Positions 58,892-64,000 of a stretch of 64,000 nucleotides of DNA are shown here, piece by piece (within the stretch, counting starts at the first letter, position 1; every line of letters starts with the position of its first letter). The DNA is from Bacteroidota bacterium (GTDB lineage Bacteria; Bacteroidota; Bacteroidia; J057; JAJTIE01): the NCBI GenBank assembly GCA_021300195.1, contig JAJTIE010000018.1, positions 148,393-212,392 on the forward strand, read 5' to 3'. Below the pieces are notes generated by a model. It was not told where the DNA came from, searched no databases, and was given only the letters and a program-made list of their open reading frames with translations. The position numbers and the translations under genes are program-made.

Positions 58892-61358
58892 CGCCAGAAC
58901 CGCTGCACACAAGGGGGGCCTGGTGCTCCTGCTGGGCCTGTGTGCCTGGCTAGGCACTGCCCAGGCGCAAAATCCGACCCAGGGTGCGAATACAGTTCGG
59001 CTATGCTTCCAGGTTACCGATGAGCTGGGTGCCTCGCTGCAGCAGGTGCGTATATACCTGCCCCAGCTACAGCGCGTGCTGGCGGCTGATAGCTGCCACC
59101 TGCTGCCTGCTGGCCAGTATCAGCTGGAGCTAAGTGCCCAGGGCCGGCCGGCCCTGAGTATCCCCGACTTTGAGCTACAGGCCGACACCAGCATCCAGTT
59201 TATCCTGCCCAGCGAGGGGGTGTACATAGGGGCTGTGCAGGTGCGAGCACAGCAGCCGTCGCCCTTCAGCACCCAGCGGCTACCAGCCATAGAGGGGGTA
59301 GGCATCTACGCGGGCAAAAAGAGCGAGCTGATCCTGCCCGAAAACCTGACGGCTAACCTGGCTGCCAACAATGCGCGCCAGGTGTTTGCCCGCGTGCCAG
59401 GCCTGAATATATGGGAGAGCGATGGCGGCGGCGTGCAGCTGGCCATAGGTGCCCGCGGGCTGAACCCCAACCGCCTGGCTTCCTTCAATCTGCGGCAGAA
59501 TGGCTACGACATTAGCGCCGATGCACTGGGCTACCCCGAGAGCTACTATACCCCCCCCCTGCAGGCGGTGGAGCGGATAGAGGTGCTGCGGGGTGCCGCC
59601 TCGCTGCAGTATGGCCCCCAGTTTGGGGGGATGATCAACTTTGTGCTGAAGGAGGCACCCACTGAGCTGCCCTACCGGGTGCAGCTGAGCCACACAACCG
59701 GCAGCTGGAATCTGCAGAACACCTTTGCGAGCATGGGGGCCCGGCTAGCCCCCCGGCTGAGCCTGTACAGCTATGTGCACCGGAAGACCGGAGACGACTG
59801 GCGGCCCAACAGCCACTTTGCCCAGCACACGGCCTACCTGCAGCTGCACGCCCGCCTGGGGCAGCGCAGTAGCCTGAAGCTGGACTATACCCATATGCAG
59901 TACCTAGCCCAGCAGCCTGGGGGCCTTACCGACCGGCAGTTCGACACGGACCCGGGCCAGAGCTTGCGGAGCAGGAACTGGTTCGCTGTGTACTGGAACC
60001 TGCTGGCTGCTACCTATGACTACAAACTGTCGGATCGTACCCGCATAAACGTCCGGACTTTTGGACTAATAGCCGGACGGGATGCCCTGGGTAACCTGGA
60101 TCGGATAAACAGGCTGGACCTGGGCGGGCTCCGCAGCCTGATCTCCGACACCTATCGGAATGTGGGGGGCGAAGCCCGCGTGCTGCATCGGCTGCAGCTG
60201 ACAGACAGTGTAACGGCACACGTCCTGCTGGGTGCGCGGCTGTATCGTGGGCGCACACACCAGCTACAGGGCCTGGCCACCGCCAACTCGGACGCGGATT
60301 TCGCCCTGCTGGATGTGCCTGAAAACGAGCACAGCAATTACCGGAATCCCAGCGACAACCTTTCGCTCTTTGCCGAGACCGTTTTCTTTGTGGGCAGCCG
60401 CCTCAGCCTCACCCCCGGCCTGCGCCTGGAGTACCTGAATACGCGCTCGGATGGCTACTACATCCAGCGTGTGGAAGACTTTGCCGGAAACCTGATTAGC
60501 GCCCAGCGTATAGACGACCGGCGCCAAACCGAACGCACCATCCTGCTGGCAGGGCTGGGTGCTGCCTACCAGCTGTGGCCCCGGCATGAGCTGTATGCCA
60601 ACTTCACGCAGAATTATCGGCCTATTAATTTTTCGGACATCCGCCTTGTGAACCCAAACCAGCAGATAGATCCGAACCTGAAGGACGAGCGGGGCTATAA
60701 TGCAGACCTGGGGCTGCGCGGCCAGGCAGGGGAATGGCTGATCTATGATGTGAGCCTCTTCTACCTCTACTACGCCAACCGAATAGGCGAGGTGCTGCGG
60801 GCCGACCAACCCCCCTTGTTTCTGCCCCTGCAGTACCGCACCAATGTAGGCGCATCGGCTTCGCATGGGCTGGAGGGCTTTGCCGAGGCCGAGCTGCTAC
60901 ACTTCCTGCTGCCCAAGTCCAGGTTTCAGCTCAGCTGGTATGTGGGCCTCACCCTGCTGGATGGCACCTACCTGCGTTCGGATCTGCCGGGTGTGGAGGG
61001 TCGCCAGATCGAGTTTGCCCCCCGCACAACTGTGCGTACTGGTTTGTCGCTCACGTATGCGGGCTTTAGCCTGGCTGTTCAGTATAGCCAGGTGGGCAGG
61101 CAGTTTACGGATGCTACCAATACGGTCTCTACCGCTTCGGCAGTTGTAGGCGAAATTCCGTCTTACCAGGTTGCCGACGTGTCGGCCCGGTATACATTCC
61201 GGTTCCTGACCCTGGAGGCCGGGGTGCAAAACACACTGGATGCCCGCTATTTTACCCGTCGGGCCAGCTCGTACCCCGGGCCAGGCATCCTCCCCTCTGC
61301 CCCCCGAAACTACTATTTGGGCCTGTCGCTACGGCTTCAGCCCCCCAGCAGGCAATAG
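58878..61358 (+). CDS. TonB-dependent receptor, FecA-like
   Basis: An 826-residue outer-membrane receptor with a signal peptide after ATG 58878 (LVLLLGLCAWLGTAQA), a short N-domain (about 30-120), a plug (about 125-260: FARVPGLNIWESDGGGVQLAIG, VERIEVLRGAASLQYGPQFGG) and a beta-barrel ending in YYLGLSLRLQPPS. The plug LRGAASLQYGPQFGGMINFV resembles FecA, the ferric-citrate receptor. It is the last gene of the iron operon and would bring chelated iron to the imelysin and FTR1. ATG 58848 is an alternative start with ten more residues. Energised by TonB-ExbBD elsewhere. Confidence 0.9.
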   Translation: MRNGNARTAAHKGGLVLLLGLCAWLGTAQAQNPTQGANTVRLCFQVTDELGASLQQVRIYLPQLQRVLAADSCHLLPAGQYQLELSAQGRPALSIPDFELQADTSIQFILPSEGVYIGAVQVRAQQPSPFSTQRLPAIEGVGIYAGKKSELILPENLTANLAANNARQVFARVPGLNIWESDGGGVQLAIGARGLNPNRLASFNLRQNGYDISADALGYPESYYTPPLQAVERIEVLRGAASLQYGPQFGGMINFVLKEAPTELPYRVQLSHTTGSWNLQNTFASMGARLAPRLSLYSYVHRKTGDDWRPNSHFAQHTAYLQLHARLGQRSSLKLDYTHMQYLAQQPGGLTDRQFDTDPGQSLRSRNWFAVYWNLLAATYDYKLSDRTRINVRTFGLIAGRDALGNLDRINRLDLGGLRSLISDTYRNVGGEARVLHRLQLTDSVTAHVLLGARLYRGRTHQLQGLATANSDADFALLDVPENEHSNYRNPSDNLSLFAETVFFVGSRLSLTPGLRLEYLNTRSDGYYIQRVEDFAGNLISAQRIDDRRQTERTILLAGLGAAYQLWPRHELYANFTQNYRPINFSDIRLVNPNQQIDPNLKDERGYNADLGLRGQAGEWLIYDVSLFYLYYANRIGEVLRADQPPLFLPLQYRTNVGASASHGLEGFAEAELLHFLLPKSRFQLSWYVGLTLLDGTYLRSDLPGVEGRQIEFAPRTTVRTGLSLTYAGFSLAVQYSQVGRQFTDATNTVSTASAVVGEIPSYQVADVSARYTFRFLTLEAGVQNTLDARYFTRRASSYPGPGILPSAPRNYYLGLSLRLQPPSRQ

Positions 61359-61391
61359 AGGGGGCTAAGGGCGCTGAAAAATTTACGCCCG

Positions 61392-62264
61392 CTAGTTGGG
61401 CAGCCGCAGCACCTGCATCAGGTATTGGCCATAGCCACTCTTCATCAGGGGTTTGGCCAGTTCTTCCAGCTTATCGGCGCTTATAAAGCCCATCCGATAG
61501 GCTACCTCTTCTATGCAACCGATCTTCAGGTCTTGCCGCTCTTCGATGATCTGCACAAACTGGCCTGCCTGCATCAGGCTGGCATGGGTGCCGGTATCTA
61601 GCCAGGCGGTACCCCGGTGCATTTTGCGCACGGCTAGCTCGCCCTGCTCCAGGTAGATGCGGTTGATGTCGGTTATCTCCAGTTCGCCGCGCGCACTCGG
61701 CTTCAGGTTTGCGGCATAGTCCTTCACGCGGTTGTCGTAGAAATACAGCCCCGGCACAGCATAGTTGCTCTTGGGCTGCAGGGGCTTTTCCTCTATGCTG
61801 ATGGCGGTACCCGCCGCATCAAACTCCACTACGCCGTAGCGTTCGGGGTCGTGTACGTGGTAGGCAAACACAATTCCGCCCCTTGGCTGCCGGCAGCTTT
61901 CCAGCAGGCTGTGCATGCCCTGGCCGTAGAAGATGTTGTCGCCCAGAATCAAACACACATCTGAGTCACCAATAAAATTGGCCCCAATGGTAAAGGCCTG
62001 GGCCAGCCCCTTGGGTTCGGGCTGTGCTGCATAGCTGAGCCGCATTCCCAGGTGGCTGCCATCCCCCAGCAATTTTTCAAAACTGGGCAAATCCTGTGGG
62101 GTACTGATGATTAGCACCTCCCTGATCCCTGCCAGCATCAGGGTGCTCAGCGGGTAGTAGATCATGGGCTTGTCGTACACGGGCATCAGCTGCTTGCTCA
62201 TTACCAGCGTAAGGGGGTGCAGGCGCGTGCCACTGCCGCCTGCCAGAATGATTCCTTTTGTCAT
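61392..62264 (-). CDS. rfbA: Glucose-1-phosphate thymidylyltransferase
   Basis: A 290-residue enzyme that makes dTDP-glucose, the first step to dTDP-rhamnose for surface polysaccharide. The nucleotide loop [16 protein letters not shown] and [20 protein letters not shown] are at the N-terminus, [10 protein letters not shown] and [15 protein letters not shown] in the middle, and [16 protein letters not shown] near the end. All are normal. Other dTDP-sugar genes are not in the window. It has its own -7 box at 62306-62313, separate from the metal ABC operon upstream. Confidence 0.94.
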   Translation of the reverse strand: MTKGIILAGGSGTRLHPLTLVMSKQLMPVYDKPMIYYPLSTLMLAGIREVLIISTPQDLPSFEKLLGDGSHLGMRLSYAAQPEPKGLAQAFTIGANFIGDSDVCLILGDNIFYGQGMHSLLESCRQPRGGIVFAYHVHDPERYGVVEFDAAGTAISIEEKPLQPKSNYAVPGLYFYDNRVKDYAANLKPSARGELEITDINRIYLEQGELAVRKMHRGTAWLDTGTHASLMQAGQFVQIIEERQDLKIGCIEEVAYRMGFISADKLEELAKPLMKSGYGQYLMQVLRLPN

Positions 62265-62305
62265 GGAGGGTGTTAGAGTTTTGTGTAGGATTATATTAAG
62301 GAGGG

Positions 62306-62313
62306 CAAAGTTA
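62306..62313 (-). promoter_or_regulatory. Putative -7 promoter element for rfbA
   Basis: The reverse strand reads TAACTTTG, an exact TAnnTTTG match, about 41 nt before the rfbA ATG at 62264. Confidence 0.5.
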
Positions 62314-62358
62314 GAAATTGTGAATCAAGACGCCGAGGGGGGGGTTGGGTCAGGTTCG

Positions 62359-63270
62359 TCATGGATGCGTGTCATGGATGGCCTTGTCGCTTTTGTCGCT
62401 TGTCCGTCTACGCCTGTGGCCCAGCCGGCTCCAGATGCGCCTCCTGCGCGGGGCCAATAGCAATACAGCCAGGTAGAGTAGGCCTGCACACACCGTCATG
62501 GTAGGGCCTGGCGGCCAGTTTAGCCGGATAGCCCCGATCAGGCCAATGCAAGCGCTTAGGGCACCGAATAGGGCACTCCAGGCCAGCATGTGGGGTAGGC
62601 GGCGGCTAAGCAGTAGGGCCGTGCTGGCAGGTATAACGAGCATGGCTACTACCAGGATAACCCCCACACTCTGCAGGGCCGCCACTACACTGAAGCTGAG
62701 CAGCAGCATCATATAGTAGTGCACCCAGCCTGTGCGGATGCCCTGGGTGCGCGCCACCACCCGGCTAAAGGTAACGGCAAAGAAGTAGCGGTAGAAGACC
62801 AGCAGGCTAAGAGCTACGTAGACCGCTATGAGGCCCGTGAGCCAGAGATCTTGCCTGCTTACCCCCAGCACATTGCCAAAGAGAAAGTCCTTCATATCGA
62901 TGTGAACCCCCTGCTGCTGGGTGAGCCAGGAGATGCCGATGATGCCGAGGGCAAACATGAAGCTGAAGACGATGCCAATGCTGGCATCATTGCGTGCTGC
63001 TGCGTGGCGCTGTAGCAGGGTGATGAGTATGGCGCTGACCATACCGGCCACCACCGAGCCGGCAAAGAGGGCAAATAGGCTGTGCCCCACCACCACATAG
63101 CCTGCCACCACCCCCGGCAGGATGCTATGGCTCAGCGCATCGCCTATCAGGCTCATGTTTTGCAGCACAATCAGGCAGCCCAGCAGTCCACAGCTGATGC
63201 CTACCAGCAGGCTGGCTAGTAGGGCCCGCTGCTCATAGCCCTCGGTTAGCAGGTTCCAGTCCGGGTTCAT
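62359..63270 (-). CDS. Metal (Mn/Zn/Fe) ABC transporter permease, ABC-3 family
   Basis: A 303-residue membrane protein with eight or nine segments and the ABC-3 signature LLGCLIVLQNMSLIGDALSHSILPGVVAGY. It imports Mn2+, Zn2+ or Fe2+ with the ATPase gene 3 nt upstream in the operon. The Arg-rich C-tail (PRRRRIWSRLGHRRRRTSDK) is cytoplasmic and unusual in length. The metal cannot be told from the permease. The substrate-binding lipoprotein is presumably beyond the window end. Confidence 0.9.
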   Translation of the reverse strand: MNPDWNLLTEGYEQRALLASLLVGISCGLLGCLIVLQNMSLIGDALSHSILPGVVAGYVVVGHSLFALFAGSVVAGMVSAILITLLQRHAAARNDASIGIVFSFMFALGIIGISWLTQQQGVHIDMKDFLFGNVLGVSRQDLWLTGLIAVYVALSLLVFYRYFFAVTFSRVVARTQGIRTGWVHYYMMLLLSFSVVAALQSVGVILVVAMLVIPASTALLLSRRLPHMLAWSALFGALSACIGLIGAIRLNWPPGPTMTVCAGLLYLAVLLLAPRRRRIWSRLGHRRRRTSDKSDKAIHDTHP

Positions 63271-63273
63271 GGT

Positions 63274-64000
63274 TTATTCTTCCTGGATTATTGGGGCGGA
63301 AATGCCGCTGCCCCCGAAGGTGTGCAGCAGGTTTTCAGTTGTCAGCATGTCGGCTGCGGTGCCCTGTGCCACCACACGCTGGTTGAAGAGCACCAGTTCG
63401 TCGAAGTACGTGGCCGCCTTGGCCAGGTCGTGGTGCACAATCAGGATGAGCTTGCCCTGCCGGGCTAGCTGCCGCAGGAGCTCCAGCATTTTCTGCTCGG
63501 TGGCGGCATCCACCCCCACAAAGGGCTCGTCTAGCAGATATACCGCTGCATCCTGGCACAGGGCACGGGCAATGAAGGTGCGCTGCTGCTGCCCGCCGCT
63601 TATTTCATTGATCTGCCGGTGGGCCAGTGCGCCCAGCTCCACCTGCGCCAGGGCCGCCTGCACCCGGCTATGGTCTGCCCCCCTCATGCGCTGTAGTGGG
63701 TTCAGGTGGGGGTAGCGGCCCATGCGCACCACGTCTTGCACGTTGGCGGGGTATTGCCAGTCTATGTCTTCTTTCTGCGGGATGTAGGCAATCTGGCGCT
63801 GGAAGGAAGATATGGGTTGCCCGGCTAGTCGTACCTGGCCCGCATCTGGCTTTATCAGGCCGAGCATGGCCTTTATCAGGGTGCTCTTGCCGCTACCATT
63901 GGCCCCCACCAGGCCATACACCTTGCCAGGTGCCAGCTGCAGGTGTACATTGCGGATGGCAGTTTTGCCCACGTAGCTTACTGTCAGCCCCTGTATGCTC
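63274..64000 (-). CDS. Metal ABC transporter ATP-binding protein (partial)
   Basis: The gene runs off the window end; the visible part has 241 codons and lacks its N-terminus (residues SIQGLTVSYVGKTAIRNVHL are in frame up to base 64000). Walker A GANGSGKST, signature ISGGQQQR, Walker B YLLDEPFVGVD and the H-loop VHHDL are complete, as in ZnuC/MntB/TroB-type ATPases. It energises the permease that follows after 3 nt. A GTG at 63972 could be mistaken for the start, but the conserved N-terminal strand continues upstream. Confidence 0.9.
   Translation of the reverse strand, partial: SIQGLTVSYVGKTAIRNVHLQLAPGKVYGLVGANGSGKSTLIKAMLGLIKPDAGQVRLAGQPISSFQRQIAYIPQKEDIDWQYPANVQDVVRMGRYPHLNPLQRMRGADHSRVQAALAQVELGALAHRQINEISGGQQQRTFIARALCQDAAVYLLDEPFVGVDAATEQKMLELLRQLARQGKLILIVHHDLAKAATYFDELVLFNQRVVAQGTAADMLTTENLLHTFGGSGISAPIIQEE

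Noticed and set aside
1-64000. CRISPR arrays, tRNA or rRNA genes, insertion sequences
   Set aside because: No regular repeats, no tRNA T-arm outside the tmRNA, and no transposase or integrase motifs were seen on either strand.

Overview
The window comes from a member of the Bacteroidota (Cytophagales-like or a nearby high-GC lineage; I cannot place it lower). The evidence is a C-terminal type IX secretion sorting domain, TonB-dependent receptors with carboxypeptidase-like N-domains, a DUF5686 protein, an ileS-dksA-lspA cluster, a tmRNA whose tag reads GNHSYALAA, and repeated matches to the Bacteroidota promoter -7 box TAnnTTTG with few Shine-Dalgarno sites. Most of the DNA is GC-rich. Two patches inside ileS and the 26.9-28.5 kb stretch are clearly AT-richer.

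Layout. 0-9.6 kb: biotin synthase with a solitary Mrr-type nuclease; the reverse-strand ileS/dksA-like/lspA group; an OsmC protein; and an overlapping cluster of two small membrane proteins and a geranylgeranylglyceryl-phosphate synthase. 9.7-17.8 kb: a YceI lipoprotein divergent from a SNF2-family helicase, a deacetylase-family protein, an M1 aminopeptidase lipoprotein and an orphan biotin carrier protein. 17.8-20.3 kb: a reverse-strand hemin-type ABC transporter operon headed by an unknown gene. 20.3-22.5 kb: gpsA, a GtrA protein and ssrA (tmRNA). 22.6-26.8 kb: a UbiA prenyltransferase, a type IX-secreted protein and a small exported protein, divergent from an M20 peptidase.

26.9-31.1 kb is the accessory part. 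It holds an XRE regulator divergent from a TM2/DUF2752 pair, then a CI/LexA-like XRE-S24 repressor divergent from a RecT/Bet-type recombinase and an unknown gene. Palindromic ATTAGCA/TGCTAAT sites lie in and near the recombinase promoter, so this looks like a phage-type switch without the rest of a phage.

31-54 kb is mainly housekeeping and envelope: a TonB receptor, DUF5686, small XRE and lipoprotein genes, L-2-hydroxyglutarate oxidase, a possible HolD-like protein, a CBS/CorC membrane protein, the NAD(P)HX repair enzyme, glycosyltransferases, a membrane cytochrome c'-like protein, metK, trmB, glutamate dehydrogenase, a 2-oxoacid dehydrogenase E2, YceI, MATE, a ceramidase-like protein and tsaB. 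54.2-61.4 kb is an iron-uptake locus (FTR1, DUF4856, imelysin, HTTM, FecA-like receptor) with two palindromic TTTAG...CTAAA boxes at its promoters, suggesting control by a DtxR-family metal regulator. 61.4-64 kb: rfbA and a Mn/Zn/Fe ABC permease plus ATPase, the latter cut by the window end.

The strongest leads are the XRE-S24/RecT switch with its operators, the large low-GC insertion in ileS, the iron boxes, a palindrome over the hemin-operon promoter, and several promoters placed so close to start codons that the mRNAs may be leaderless.
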